Positions 25,998 through 36,201 of a stretch of 64,000 bases of DNA are shown piece after piece. The stretch comes from Bacteroidota bacterium (GTDB lineage: Bacteria; Bacteroidota; Bacteroidia; B-17B0; Aurantibacillaceae): assembly GCA_013298715.1 (NCBI GenBank), contig JAAFIQ010000013.1:50829-114828 (forward strand), written 5' to 3'. The position numbers and the translations under genes were made by a program. Numbering within the stretch: the first letter of the stretch is position 1; each line of letters starts with the position of its first letter. The notes below the pieces were generated by a model that had not been told where the DNA came from, did no database searches, and saw only the letters and a list, made by a program, of their open reading frames with translations.

Positions 25998-26108
25998 CTA
26001 TATTTTTGTAGAGACTTTCCATCTCATTGTCTAATCTATTGTAGATACGCAAAATTAGCTAGTAGCAAACGGTGAACTTAATTTTGTTTATTGGATTAAT
26101 TAACGGCT
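25998..26108 (+). repeat. Duplicated 5' flank, copy 2
   Basis: Near-identical to 23582-23693. The dyad here reads ATCTA-TTG-TAGAT (26034-26046), and the -7 element TAATTTTG is at 26079-26086. Mismatches cluster around the dyad; the last ~55 bases before the ATG are almost unchanged. Confidence 0.8.
26079..26086 (+). promoter_or_regulatory. -7 promoter element of tandem surface gene 2
   Basis: TAATTTTG, the same element and the same distance to the ATG as in copy 1. Conservation between the duplicates supports it. Confidence 0.45.
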
Positions 26109-29100
26109 ATGAATAAAAATAATTCTAAATTTGAATCAAAGTATAAATTTAGTTTAGCTAAAAAGAAATTACATTTTTTAGCAGTAATTTTCTGTTTTTC
26201 GAAACTATGCTCACAAGCACCAGGTGGTGTTTCTGCAGGGTTACAAACTTGGGTTAAGGCTAACACCGGGGTAACAGGAACAACACCTGTTACCGCATGG
26301 GCTAATCAAGTAACAACCGGAACGGCTGTGGTTGTAAACGGGACACCCAACCTAATTACAACCTCAACTTCCTACAATTATAATCCCTTTATTGATTTTA
26401 CGGCGCCCGTAGCTCCCCGACAATTTTTATCCATAGCTGGCTTTAATAACCTAAATGGCATTGATTACAGATCTCTCTTTTTTGCTGGGCATTTAACCAA
26501 TTTAACACGATTAAACACAAATATAGCAACAGCACAAAATGTTTCTTTTGCAAACCCACCAAATGGAACTTTGCATGGTGGCAATGTTGGCACTGGGGTC
26601 GCTACGTTACTACAACTCGGTTATGAACTCGATTTTCAACCTTTAGGTTCTTGGAGACGAAATGGAACTGTTGTTTCTTACACGACTGCCCATCTTTCTA
26701 CAAAAAATATTATTACGGCACGTTCGTTAAATAATAACCCCACTACATTAAACCGATTTTTGGGCGGTCAAATCGATAACCTACCATTTCAAGGACACAC
26801 GCGAGATTGGCGTGGCCCTTCAGCTGAAATCATTGCTTATACATCATCGGTCTCTGCTTTTGATGCACAAAAAATAGAAAGTTACTTAGCTGTAAAATAC
26901 GGTGTTACTTTACCCATTGATTATTTAAGTACTACTGGTTCTATAATTTATAATACTACAGGCTCTTATACAAATAATATTATTGGAATTGGTCGTGATG
27001 ATGCAGAAGCACTAATACAAAAACAATCTCATCAAAATGATGACACGGTACGTGTTTACATTAATAATTTAGCCGCATCAAACGCGGCAAACGCTGGTGC
27101 TTTTTCCAATGACGTATCCTATATAATTATGGGCTCGGACTTTGGGAAATTATGTCCCACTTTAACTTCGAATTCAGAAGTACCTCCTTTATCATGCAAA
27201 ACTTATTCAAGAGTTGAAAGAGAATGGAAAGTTACTAATACAAACTTTTCTCAAATTTTTAATATAGATGTTACATTAAACGCATGCGCTAATCCAGGGG
27301 CTATAAATCAGGCTCAATTAAAATTATTAATAGATGACGACGGAAATTTCGCTAATGGAGGAACTAATACTTACTTTACTGGAGATGGCACAGGTATAGT
27401 TATTACATACGCTAATCCAATAATAACTGTATCAAACATTTCCAACACACATATTCCTATCAATACTACTAAATATATTACATTTATTTTGGATGAAACC
27501 CCAACATTGCCACCAGTTAACGCAAGTGCCACAAATTCTGTAATTTGCAATGGTAACTCTACCATCTTAAATGGTGGAGGAGCTACTACTTATACCTGGA
27601 CGAGTGGCGTTTCAAATGGCGTGGCTTTTAGCCCAACAGTTACTCAATCCTATACAGTAACAGGAACAATACTAGCAGGATGTACAAATACTGCAGTAAT
27701 TACTATCTCTGTCATTCCAAACCCAATAGTTACTGCATCATCAACAAATTCTACAGTTTGTGTTGGTAATTCAATTACATTAAATGGCGCTGGGGCTTCA
27801 ACTTATACTTGGTCAAGTGGAGTTTTAAACGGAGTAGCCTTTAGCCCATTAGTTACTCAATCTTATTCAGTAACAGGTACATCAATAACAGGATGCACAA
27901 ATTCTGCTGTAATAAACGTCTCAGTTGTTCCAAACCCTACAGTTACTGCAATAGCAACAAATTCTATAGTTTGTAATGGTAATTCAACTACATTAAGTGG
28001 CGCTGGAGCTTCTACTTATAATTGGTCAGGAGGAATTTTAAATGGTGTATCTTTTACTCCAACAGTTACCACAACATACTCAGTTACTGGTACAACACCT
28101 TTTGGATGCACTAACACAGCAGTTCAAACAATATCGGTTATTACTCTAAGCCCTATAATACTATCTTTGCCCATCAATGTTTGCCAAAATGGTGTCACTA
28201 CCTTAAGTGCATCTGCCTTAGGTGCAACTGGCTATAGTTGGGCAGGACCAAACAATTTCACGTCTAACGCATCAACAACTATTATTACTAACATACAACC
28301 AGCAGCTTCAGGTACATATTTCTCTACAGCATTGTTTATCGTTGGCACAGTCAGTTGCACCATGTCAGGCTCAACTCAAATTAATGTAGTACCGGTTAAT
28401 TCTATTACTGTTATTCCACAAATTTCACAATGTCAACCCGCTAATATTAGCTTACAGGCCAGTTCTATTGGTGCCATTTCGTATAGTTGGAATGGTCCAG
28501 CAAACTATACTTCAAGCATTGCTAACCCAAGTTTGTTTAATTTAGGCCCTAATGCCAACGGAGTATACACAGTATTTACATCCTACAACAATGGCGCTCT
28601 TACATGTTTTAATACCAACACTACTAATGTTACCATTAATCAATTTATTAATTTTAACTTATTGCCATATACTTTAACTTGTTATAATTCCAATTTACTT
28701 ATTAATGGTCCTGCGGGTGGTACAGCGTATAATTGGACAAGCACTAATGGATATACATCTAATTCACAAAACTTAAACATATCAAGCATTCAAGCTAACC
28801 AAAGTGGCATCTATACGTTAGAAGTGAGCTTAGGTCCTTGTAAAGCTTATGGTACAACAAAAGTAGAAGTGTTGAGCCCAATACAATTTTCATCTGTACC
28901 AAACAGCCGGAGCATTTGCAGGGGAGATGAAGTTAAGCTTACGATGCAATCAATAGGTGGTAGCGGGAACTATGCTTATGTTTGGAATCCACCATTGTAC
29001 TTATCTTCGCCAACAGGAAGTGTGCAACAAGGAAATCCGCTTGGCACTACAATTTACAATGTAACTGGCTATGATATTGCTTGCCCTAACTATACAATTA

Positions 29101-29927
29101 ATCATGCCTTCACAATTGAAGTTAAACAACCACCAATGCCAAATTTAATACTTGATAAAAACGAAGGATGCCAACCTTTGTGTTTATTTTTAAATTCAAA
29201 AACACAAACAGATGCAGCAAGTACCACTTATGATTTTGGAAGCAACCTACAAATTCAAGCAGATAGCTTTAAATATTGTTTGAATAATCCAGGAGTCTAT
29301 CATTTAAAAATCCGTTCAAAAGGTATTAATGGTTGTAGTGGTGTTTATAATTATCCTGCACCAATAACAGTTTACCCAAAACCAGGCACGGATATAAGTT
29401 GGAGTCCAGAAACAGTAACCTTATCAAATAATAAGATAACTTTTACCCCAAGCCATAGATACGAACCAGTAACAAAGCATAGTTGGATGTTTTCAGGAAC
29501 AACAATTAACGGTATAGATACATCTAACTTAAGAACCCCAGACAGAACTTACGAAAATATAGGAAGGTTTCCTGTAATGTTAGTATCCACTAACGAACAA
29601 AGTTGTATTGACACAATTGTAAAGTTTATAGATGTATTAGAAGACATAAGCGTATACATACCAAACACATTCACTCCAAATGGTGACGGTTTAAATGATT
29701 TTTTTATAGTAAAAGGCACGGGTTTATTATATGAGAACTTTACCTGTGAAATATTTGACCGATGGGGAAGTTTAGTTTACTTTTCAAAAGACATTAGCAA
29801 AGGTTGGGACGGCAGTATTAAAGGTGTTATAGCATCAGAGGGTGTTTACACTTATAAAGTGAAAGTAGTAAGTGCCTACAGTAAAAACAGAAAAGAATTT
29901 TTAGGACATGTTAATTTAATGAAATAG
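26109..29927 (+). CDS. T9SS/gliding-type surface protein (tandem paralogue 2), mosaic
   Basis: A 1272-residue protein. The signal peptide and N-terminal ~460 residues are nearly those of the 23694 protein. Three 71-residue Ig-like repeats follow at ~470-680 (each with ATNSxxCxGNSxxLxGxGAxTYxW). A ~590-residue C-terminal part then closely matches the end of the 12323-15694 protein, including CRGDEVKL, YAYVWNPPLY, CQPLCLFLNSKTQ and the CHU_C end (YIPNTFTPNGDGLNDFF, CEIFDRWGSLVYF, GHVNLMK). It is predicted to be T9SS-exported and surface-attached, probably an adhesin or gliding-associated protein. The modular match to two separate genes shows recombination. Confidence 0.88.
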   Translation: MNKNNSKFESKYKFSLAKKKLHFLAVIFCFSKLCSQAPGGVSAGLQTWVKANTGVTGTTPVTAWANQVTTGTAVVVNGTPNLITTSTSYNYNPFIDFTAPVAPRQFLSIAGFNNLNGIDYRSLFFAGHLTNLTRLNTNIATAQNVSFANPPNGTLHGGNVGTGVATLLQLGYELDFQPLGSWRRNGTVVSYTTAHLSTKNIITARSLNNNPTTLNRFLGGQIDNLPFQGHTRDWRGPSAEIIAYTSSVSAFDAQKIESYLAVKYGVTLPIDYLSTTGSIIYNTTGSYTNNIIGIGRDDAEALIQKQSHQNDDTVRVYINNLAASNAANAGAFSNDVSYIIMGSDFGKLCPTLTSNSEVPPLSCKTYSRVEREWKVTNTNFSQIFNIDVTLNACANPGAINQAQLKLLIDDDGNFANGGTNTYFTGDGTGIVITYANPIITVSNISNTHIPINTTKYITFILDETPTLPPVNASATNSVICNGNSTILNGGGATTYTWTSGVSNGVAFSPTVTQSYTVTGTILAGCTNTAVITISVIPNPIVTASSTNSTVCVGNSITLNGAGASTYTWSSGVLNGVAFSPLVTQSYSVTGTSITGCTNSAVINVSVVPNPTVTAIATNSIVCNGNSTTLSGAGASTYNWSGGILNGVSFTPTVTTTYSVTGTTPFGCTNTAVQTISVITLSPIILSLPINVCQNGVTTLSASALGATGYSWAGPNNFTSNASTTIITNIQPAASGTYFSTALFIVGTVSCTMSGSTQINVVPVNSITVIPQISQCQPANISLQASSIGAISYSWNGPANYTSSIANPSLFNLGPNANGVYTVFTSYNNGALTCFNTNTTNVTINQFINFNLLPYTLTCYNSNLLINGPAGGTAYNWTSTNGYTSNSQNLNISSIQANQSGIYTLEVSLGPCKAYGTTKVEVLSPIQFSSVPNSRSICRGDEVKLTMQSIGGSGNYAYVWNPPLYLSSPTGSVQQGNPLGTTIYNVTGYDIACPNYTINHAFTIEVKQPPMPNLILDKNEGCQPLCLFLNSKTQTDAASTTYDFGSNLQIQADSFKYCLNNPGVYHLKIRSKGINGCSGVYNYPAPITVYPKPGTDISWSPETVTLSNNKITFTPSHRYEPVTKHSWMFSGTTINGIDTSNLRTPDRTYENIGRFPVMLVSTNEQSCIDTIVKFIDVLEDISVYIPNTFTPNGDGLNDFFIVKGTGLLYENFTCEIFDRWGSLVYFSKDISKGWDGSIKGVIASEGVYTYKVKVVSAYSKNRKEFLGHVNLMK
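27516..28154 (+). repeat. Three tandem 213-base repeats inside the surface gene
   Basis: Units start at 27516, 27729 and 27942, each exactly 213 bases (71 codons), in frame. Each unit encodes one Ig-like module with a Cys pair (CNGNS... and GCTN). Copy number could vary by slippage. Confidence 0.8.
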
Positions 29928-30337
29928 TACAACATAAGATTAGTTAATTGACTTTAAATTAGGACACTGAAAGTATAAGTAGATTAAAAAAAAGGTTTAC
30001 ACAAAGTTGAAATATTTAAAAAAGATTAAACCGCATTTAGGGTTAAATTTTCTTGAGATGATTTAGCTTTTTCAAAATCGTAGCAAAATTAGAACTTAAA
30101 ATTGAAATATTTTCCCTCAACTACTAAGTTTATTGTTTTATAGCTTTAAGTGTAATAATTTGATTGTTAGATATCATTCCTCTCGCTTAAAAAATTAGAC
30201 TTTTAGAGAGTCATAATACCTAAAAAAGAGTTTGACGTAAGCTTTCTACGGTATTTAAACATTAATATTTATAGATATCACTTAACAGCTTTAAAATAAC
30301 TTATATTCGTAAAAAGCCTATACTAGCTTTTTTTAAA
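29928..30337. other. Non-coding gap between convergent genes
   Basis: This AT-rich stretch has no supported gene. Near its right end AAAAAGC (30311-30317) and GCTTTTTTT (30326-30334) can form a weak hairpin with a T-run, a possible terminator for the minus-strand peptidase gene or the plus-strand surface gene. Nothing else stands out. Confidence 0.45.
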
Positions 30338-32434
30338 CTACAAGCCCAAATGATAAAACACAAACGCCCACATATCGCTAAATTCATCAATTTGTTTGCT
30401 GGTTGGTTTGCCAGAGCCATGCCCTGCATTTACATCAATTCTAATTAACATGGGGTTATCACTTTGATTTTTTTCTTGCAAAGTTGCCGCAAATTTAAAT
30501 GAGTGTGCAGGCACTACCCTATCATCGTGGTCGCCAGTAAGAACAAGTGTTGCAGGGTAGCGGTTAACATTAACATTATGTAATGGCGAATATTTTAGTA
30601 AACAAGCAAACTCTTCTTTATTTTCACTATTGCCATAATCAACACTCCATGCCCTGCCAATAGTAAATAAATGAAAACGTAACATATCCAAAACGCCAAC
30701 CATAGGTAATGCAACTTTGCAAACATCTGGCCGTTGTGTCATAACTGCTCCAATAAGCAAGCCGCCATTGCTTCTGCCATGTATAGCCACTTTTTTATAA
30801 GATGTAAATTTTTTACTCACCAAAAAATCTATGCCGCTAATAAAATCATCAAACACATTTTGTTTTTTACATTTAGTGCCTGCTTTATGCCAATCTTGCC
30901 CGTACTCGCCACCACCACGCATATTTATAACAACGTATATTCCTCCATTTTCTAAAAACACGGCTTTATCAACTCCAAAACCTGGTGTTACTGAAATATT
31001 AAATCCGCCGTACCCATAAACAAAGGCAGGTGTGTTTTCATTCATTACCACATCTTTACGGCGTGTTATAAATAAAGGCACTTTGGTTTTATCTTTACTC
31101 TCAAAAAAATATTGTTCGGTTATGTAATCCGATGATTTGAATTTACAATTTGGACTAAAAATTAATTTGCTTTCCCATGTTTTTGCATTTAAGTAATAAG
31201 TCTGTTCTGGTGCTGTAAACTGAGCAATACTGTAGGTTGCAAAATCATCTTTGTTATCACTATTAAAACTATTTATTTTACATAAACCAGGTAACTTAAT
31301 TTCGCCTTCAATTTTCCCGTTTAAATCGCAACGGTATAATTTTGAAGTTACATCTTGCAAATAATTAATAATTAATTTTCCATTGCACAAGCGAGCACCT
31401 TCTAATAAGTTTCTAGTTTCAGGAACAACATCTTCAAATTCTTTAGCAGCGGCGGTTTTTAGAGTAAATTTTACAAGCTTGTAATTGGGCGCTTTGTTAT
31501 TGGTTATCATATAAAAATCATCGCCAATATTGTCTATCACAGAGTAATCTGAAGTAAAATCATCCGCAATTTTCACAAATTCAGCCTTCGGAATTCTTAA
31601 ATCTTTAATCATTAATTTTTCACCACTTGTGCTTTCAGATGTGTATATAGATAAAAAGTTTTCGTCTTCGCTAACACTCGCTCCAAAATTATAATTGCCA
31701 TGTTCTTTGTCTTCAAAAATTAATTGGTCTTTATCTTGCACTGTGCCGAGTTTATGAAAATAAACTTTATGAAATTGATTTTTTTGAGAAAGAGCGCTTC
31801 CTTTTGGCTCATCGTATCTGCTGTAGTAAATACCATCGCCGCGCCAACTCATACCACTAAATTTTACCCATTTAATTTCATCTTTCAGCATTTTTTTTGT
31901 GGCAATATCCATAAACTTTATTTCCACCCAATCGCTACCAGCTTTTGATATGCCAAAGGCCAAGGTTTTTCCATTTTTTGAAATTGAAGTGCCAGATAAA
32001 GAAACAGTGCCATCGGTAGATAAGGTATTTGGATCTAACAAAATTGTCCCCGCATCTTGCAACGATTTTTTAATGTACAACACACTTTGATTTTGAAGCC
32101 CATTATTTTTGTAACAAAAAAAAGCATTTCCTTTTTTATAAGACGTGCTTTGTTTTTCATAATTCCAAATTTCAGTTAAACGTGTTTTTATTTTTTCTTT
32201 ACCAGCTATTTGGCTAAAATACTTTTGTGTACACAAATTTTGTTCTTTTACCCACGCTTCAGTTTTAGCACTTCTGTCGTCTTCTAGCCAACGGTAAGGG
32301 TCGGCAACGGTGCTACCAAAATAGTTATCGGTAATAGTCTCTTTTTCGGTTTTAGGGTAATTGTATTTGTTTTGAGCTTGCATACATAACGTTGTTGCAG
32401 AAAATAGTATAGAAAATAAAAATGATTGCTTCAT
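30338..32434 (-). CDS. Prolyl oligopeptidase family serine peptidase (S9A)
   Basis: A 698-residue secreted peptidase. A signal peptide ends MQAQ. The N-terminal seven-bladed propeller is announced by YFGSTVADPYRWLEDDRS (~38-55). The C-terminal alpha/beta hydrolase carries Ser in IHGRSNGGLL (~555), Asp in TGDHDDRVVP (~640) and His in NAGHGSGKPT (~678), the full catalytic triad. The family cleaves short peptides after proline; the signal peptide suggests periplasmic peptide turnover. It is a single gene, convergent with the surface-protein gene and divergent from the glucosaminidase gene. Confidence 0.94.
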   Translation of the reverse strand: MKQSFLFSILFSATTLCMQAQNKYNYPKTEKETITDNYFGSTVADPYRWLEDDRSAKTEAWVKEQNLCTQKYFSQIAGKEKIKTRLTEIWNYEKQSTSYKKGNAFFCYKNNGLQNQSVLYIKKSLQDAGTILLDPNTLSTDGTVSLSGTSISKNGKTLAFGISKAGSDWVEIKFMDIATKKMLKDEIKWVKFSGMSWRGDGIYYSRYDEPKGSALSQKNQFHKVYFHKLGTVQDKDQLIFEDKEHGNYNFGASVSEDENFLSIYTSESTSGEKLMIKDLRIPKAEFVKIADDFTSDYSVIDNIGDDFYMITNNKAPNYKLVKFTLKTAAAKEFEDVVPETRNLLEGARLCNGKLIINYLQDVTSKLYRCDLNGKIEGEIKLPGLCKINSFNSDNKDDFATYSIAQFTAPEQTYYLNAKTWESKLIFSPNCKFKSSDYITEQYFFESKDKTKVPLFITRRKDVVMNENTPAFVYGYGGFNISVTPGFGVDKAVFLENGGIYVVINMRGGGEYGQDWHKAGTKCKKQNVFDDFISGIDFLVSKKFTSYKKVAIHGRSNGGLLIGAVMTQRPDVCKVALPMVGVLDMLRFHLFTIGRAWSVDYGNSENKEEFACLLKYSPLHNVNVNRYPATLVLTGDHDDRVVPAHSFKFAATLQEKNQSDNPMLIRIDVNAGHGSGKPTSKQIDEFSDMWAFVFYHLGL

Positions 32435-32562
32435 GTGAAAATTAAAATAAGGTTACTAAAAATAAACAAAATTTATTTAAGTTGATTAACAATGGGTATT
32501 TAATATGTTTTATAAAAAAGCCAGAATTGAAAAGCAACTTAAAATAGCTTTATACTTAACTG

Positions 32563-33270
32563 TTGAATAAGCTTTTAAATACCGTATTACTATTTTTTAT
32601 ACTTGCTAACAATTCATTTGCGCAAGCCCCACCTATGCGTCCGCACGTATATATTTACGCGTATGGTGAGCTGGCCGTGCAGCAAATGGTAGAACACAAA
32701 ATTCCGGCAAGTGTAACGTTGGCACAAGCAATATTTGAAAGCAATTGCGGAAACAGCTCATTAGCCAGGCGCTCTAACAATCACTTTGGTATTAAATGCC
32801 ATATTGAATGGGGCGGCGATACCATTATAAAAACAGACGACACGCTAAACGAATGTTTTAGAAGTTATAAAAGCGTTTATGATTCTTATTTAGATAGAAG
32901 TTTATTTTTAAAATCGCGTACACGTTATGCGCATTTATTTAACTTAAACATTACCGATTACAAAGGTTGGTGTTATGGCTTAAAAAATTCGGGCTATGCA
33001 ACTTATACGTGTTATATTGACGAGCTTTTAAAAATTATTGAATCTTACAATTTGTATGAGTTTGATGGCGTTGAAAATTTATCGCAAATTAATTATACAC
33101 CAAAAAATTACGAATTAGTTCCTACAACACCACTAAAATTTGAGACGCTTAAGCTAACAAATGAAAGTCTTGATTTATTTTTTTCTGATGAAAAAGATAT
33201 TCCTATACAAAATTTTAATTTGCTGGCAGATAAATACAGCTTTGAAAACGATGAAATCAGTCGGAATTAA
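32563..33270 (+). CDS. Glucosaminidase domain protein (GH73, FlgJ-like muramidase)
   Basis: A 235-residue protein starting at TTG, with a signal peptide ending SFAQ. The GH73 glucosaminidase domain covers ~40-165: SVTLAQAIFESNCGNSSLA holds the catalytic Glu, followed by NNHFGIKCH, FRSYKSVYDSYLDRS and WCYGLKNSGYAT. These enzymes cut the peptidoglycan glycan strand. The remaining ~70 C-terminal residues are not recognisable, and no LysM repeats are present. It lies 77 bases upstream of mgtE on the same strand. Confidence 0.85.
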   Translation: MNKLLNTVLLFFILANNSFAQAPPMRPHVYIYAYGELAVQQMVEHKIPASVTLAQAIFESNCGNSSLARRSNNHFGIKCHIEWGGDTIIKTDDTLNECFRSYKSVYDSYLDRSLFLKSRTRYAHLFNLNITDYKGWCYGLKNSGYATYTCYIDELLKIIESYNLYEFDGVENLSQINYTPKNYELVPTTPLKFETLKLTNESLDLFFSDEKDIPIQNFNLLADKYSFENDEISRN

Positions 33271-33319
33271 ATTTTCAATTGAGCAATTTAAACTAACACT
33301 TAGTTAAGAAATTATTCCC

Positions 33320-33327
33320 TACTTTTG
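33320..33327 (+). promoter_or_regulatory. -7 promoter element of mgtE
   Basis: TACTTTTG fits TAnnTTTG, 20 bases before the mgtE ATG at 33348. No -33 element is visible at the right distance. Confidence 0.4.
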
Positions 33328-33347
33328 CTGCTTCTTTAAAACAACGC

Positions 33348-34703
33348 ATGCAATTTGAATTAACATCTGCCATTCTTGAAAGTTTGAGTGATGCAATCAA
33401 GCAAAAAAATGTTCCTTATCTTAAAGAACAGTTGCATGAATTGTATGCACCCGATATTGCATCTATTATCAATCAAGTTACTATTGATGAAGCGGCCTAC
33501 CTTTACGAACTTTTGGATGATGAAATTGCACCCGACGTTTTATTAGAACTGGATGAAGAAACGCGTGAAAATTTATTAGCCACATTTAGTACTAAGGAAA
33601 TTGCCGAGCAGTTGGATAACATGGATAGCGATGATGCTGCCGATGTTATTGCTGAATTACCGGAAGAAATTCAAGATGAAGTTTTATCACACATTGAGGA
33701 TATTGACCAAGCAAGCGATATTGCAGAGTTAATTAATTATGAGGAAGGCACAGCGGGTTCCTTAATGGCAAAAGAGTTGGTAAGCGTGTATGCTTTTGAA
33801 ACAGTAACGCAATGTATTGAAGAGATAAGGAAACAAACAGATAATGTTGAAACCATGTATGCAGTTTACGTGGTTGACAATAATGAACGTTTGATAGGAA
33901 TGCTCTCTTTAAAAAAATTAATTATATCGCACCCGCTTGCTCGGGTTGAAGAAATATATGAACCAGATATTCAATTTGTAAAAACAAATACTACAAGTGA
34001 AGAAGTAGCAGAGTTTATGCAGAAATACGATTTAGTTGTGCTGCCTGTAGTAGACCAACTTGGCCGCTTAATGGGCCGCATTACTATTGATGATGTGGTG
34101 GATGTGATTAAAGAAACTGCTGACGAAAACATTCAACGCATGAGTGGTATTAGTGATGATGTTGATACCAATGATAAGTTGTGGGTACTATCTAAAGCAC
34201 GTATTCCTTGGCTGCTCGTAGGGATGTGTGGTGGTATTGTGGGTTCGCGCATTATAGGTACCTATGAAGAGCAATTAAAAATACATCCTGAAATGGCTTT
34301 TTTTATTCCACTTATTGGTGCCATGGGCGGCAATGTGGGTGTGCAAAGTAGTGCTATTATTGTACAAGGATTAGCAAACAATACTTTACTAGGAGATAAA
34401 ATTGCTCCGAAATTAATAAAAGAATTAGGTGTTGGATTAATCAATGGTTTAATTTGTGCCATTTTAATTTGGGCTTATGCCTTTGTAATAGAAGATTGGA
34501 AACTAGCAGCAACGGTAAGTGTGGCACTACTAACGGTAATTTTATGTGCTTCATTTTTAGGAACTTTTGTGCCATTGACTATGAATAAATTTAAAATAAA
34601 TCCGGCCTTGGCTACAGGGCCTTTTGTAACTACCCTAAACGATATTATAGGCATGACAATTTATTTTATTACTGGTAGGTTGTTGTACACGCTGTTTCTT
34701 TAA
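33348..34703 (+). CDS. mgtE: Magnesium transporter MgtE
   Basis: A 451-residue inner-membrane Mg2+ channel. The N-terminal superhelical domain is acidic (DDEIAPDVLLELDEETRE, DSDDAADVIAELPEE, ~50-115). Two CBS domains at ~135-255 sense Mg2+ (LVSVYAFETVTQCIEEIR, VLPVVDQLGRLMGRITIDDVVDVI). Five membrane helices follow (~280-451) with the pore motif IGAMGGNVGVQSS and FVTTLNDIIGM. Complete and of normal length. It has its own -7 element and is followed by the GT87 gene 51 bases later. Confidence 0.96.
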   Translation: MQFELTSAILESLSDAIKQKNVPYLKEQLHELYAPDIASIINQVTIDEAAYLYELLDDEIAPDVLLELDEETRENLLATFSTKEIAEQLDNMDSDDAADVIAELPEEIQDEVLSHIEDIDQASDIAELINYEEGTAGSLMAKELVSVYAFETVTQCIEEIRKQTDNVETMYAVYVVDNNERLIGMLSLKKLIISHPLARVEEIYEPDIQFVKTNTTSEEVAEFMQKYDLVVLPVVDQLGRLMGRITIDDVVDVIKETADENIQRMSGISDDVDTNDKLWVLSKARIPWLLVGMCGGIVGSRIIGTYEEQLKIHPEMAFFIPLIGAMGGNVGVQSSAIIVQGLANNTLLGDKIAPKLIKELGVGLINGLICAILIWAYAFVIEDWKLAATVSVALLTVILCASFLGTFVPLTMNKFKINPALATGPFVTTLNDIIGMTIYFITGRLLYTLFL

Positions 34704-34754
34704 ATAATATACTTACTTATAAAAGTTTAGCAGTTAGTTAATAAGCAAACTATA

Positions 34755-35972
34755 ATGATAAAAAACAATCTATTAGATTCAATAAAAGTTAGGGCAAGAA
34801 ATATTTTTTTCTACGCCCAAAAAAATCAATGGGTTGTTTTTTGTTTTCTTTTTTTGGTTTCTGTTCTAATTTCAATTCATAATATTAGTCTTGGGGTATA
34901 TCACTTTTGGGGAGGCGACTATACCTTCTTTAATAATTTTTTGATATTCAAAAACTCATTTTCGCATTTATTAGAAAACACCAATTTATATCAACCCTAC
35001 CCAAATGAATATGCAGACCTTTATAAATACAGCCCCACGTTTGCATTTATTATGGTACTGTTCAACTATTTGCCTAGTAATTTAGGGCTTGTTTTATGGA
35101 ACTGCCTGAACATTTTTGTGCTTTGCGGTGCGCTGTATTTAATAAAATCAATTGATCCATCAAAAAAAATATTTTTATTAGTGTACATTCTGCTAGAATT
35201 AATACTCTCAGTACAAAACTCACAAAGCAATTGTATTTTAGCTGGGTTAACAATTATATCATTTAATTTGTTAGAAAAAGGGAAAAACAATCAAGCTACT
35301 TTTTTTATTGCTCTAGGTTCATTCATAAAAATTTATTCTATTGTTGGTTGCCTCTTGTTGTTGTTGTACCCAAACAAAATAAAATCGCTTATTTATTTCG
35401 CCATGTGGTTTATTATATTCTTGTTACTTCCGCTGGTGGTTATTGATGTTGATAGTTTAATTTGGCAATACAAAAATTGGCTCGTTTTACTTAGTAAAGA
35501 TGAAAAAGAATCCATAGGCATGAGTCTCTATGTATTTACTCAATATTTTCTTCCTGTTAATTTTTTTAAATTAATTACCTTCTTGATTGGCACATTATTT
35601 CTTTTTACGCCATTACTAAAGTTCAAACTGTATTCAAATTCGTTATTCAGACTTAATTACTTAGCATTACTCATGATTTGGTTGGTTGTTTTTAATTACA
35701 AGGCAGAATCACCTACTTATGCAATCGCAATGACAGGAGTTGCAATTTGGTTTTTTACATCAAAAAAATCTAAAATGAATTTTGTGCTCCTCCTCCTAAC
35801 TTTAATGTTTACCTCAATTTGGTGTACAGATATTATTCCAAGTTCAGTCAGAGATAACTGGAGTAATATAAATCAAGTCAAATCTTTCTTTCCAATTTTA
35901 GTTTTTTTCAAATTATATTTTGATCTTATTTCACAAAAAGTTGAAAATATTGAAATCCACACCAGTCAATAG
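34755..35972 (+). CDS. GT87-family (DUF2029) membrane glycosyltransferase
   Basis: A 405-residue polytopic protein with about ten membrane helices. The first external loop has FWGGDYTFFNNF followed by NLYQPYPNEYADLYKYSPTFA. That YxYSPxFA region after the Asp of the first loop is characteristic of polyprenyl-phosphate-sugar-dependent GT-C enzymes of family GT87. Members transfer mannose or arabinose-type sugars at the outer face of the inner membrane. The acceptor is unknown. It stands alone after mgtE. Confidence 0.8.
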   Translation: MIKNNLLDSIKVRARNIFFYAQKNQWVVFCFLFLVSVLISIHNISLGVYHFWGGDYTFFNNFLIFKNSFSHLLENTNLYQPYPNEYADLYKYSPTFAFIMVLFNYLPSNLGLVLWNCLNIFVLCGALYLIKSIDPSKKIFLLVYILLELILSVQNSQSNCILAGLTIISFNLLEKGKNNQATFFIALGSFIKIYSIVGCLLLLLYPNKIKSLIYFAMWFIIFLLLPLVVIDVDSLIWQYKNWLVLLSKDEKESIGMSLYVFTQYFLPVNFFKLITFLIGTLFLFTPLLKFKLYSNSLFRLNYLALLMIWLVVFNYKAESPTYAIAMTGVAIWFFTSKKSKMNFVLLLLTLMFTSIWCTDIIPSSVRDNWSNINQVKSFFPILVFFKLYFDLISQKVENIEIHTSQ

Positions 35973-36201
35973 AATTAACCTTTATAATTAGGCAAACTAT
36001 TGCCATCAGCTATATAATTTCTTTTATAACTGGCTGGTTTCTGTAAACCTTGTTTCTTTGATAGGAACAATTCCTGTTATAAAAAGTCTCTTTATTCTGC
36101 GTTGAATTTGTTGCGTTTTAATCCCCATTCGTAATTTCTAAAATTAAGTATGCAATTACCAAAAATCGTATATTTAACAGTTAAATTATTCTTTTACGCA
36201 A

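Noticed and set aside
27516..28154. CRISPR-like array
   Set aside because: The 213-base units are contiguous, in frame and encode Ig-like modules; there are no short repeats with spacers.
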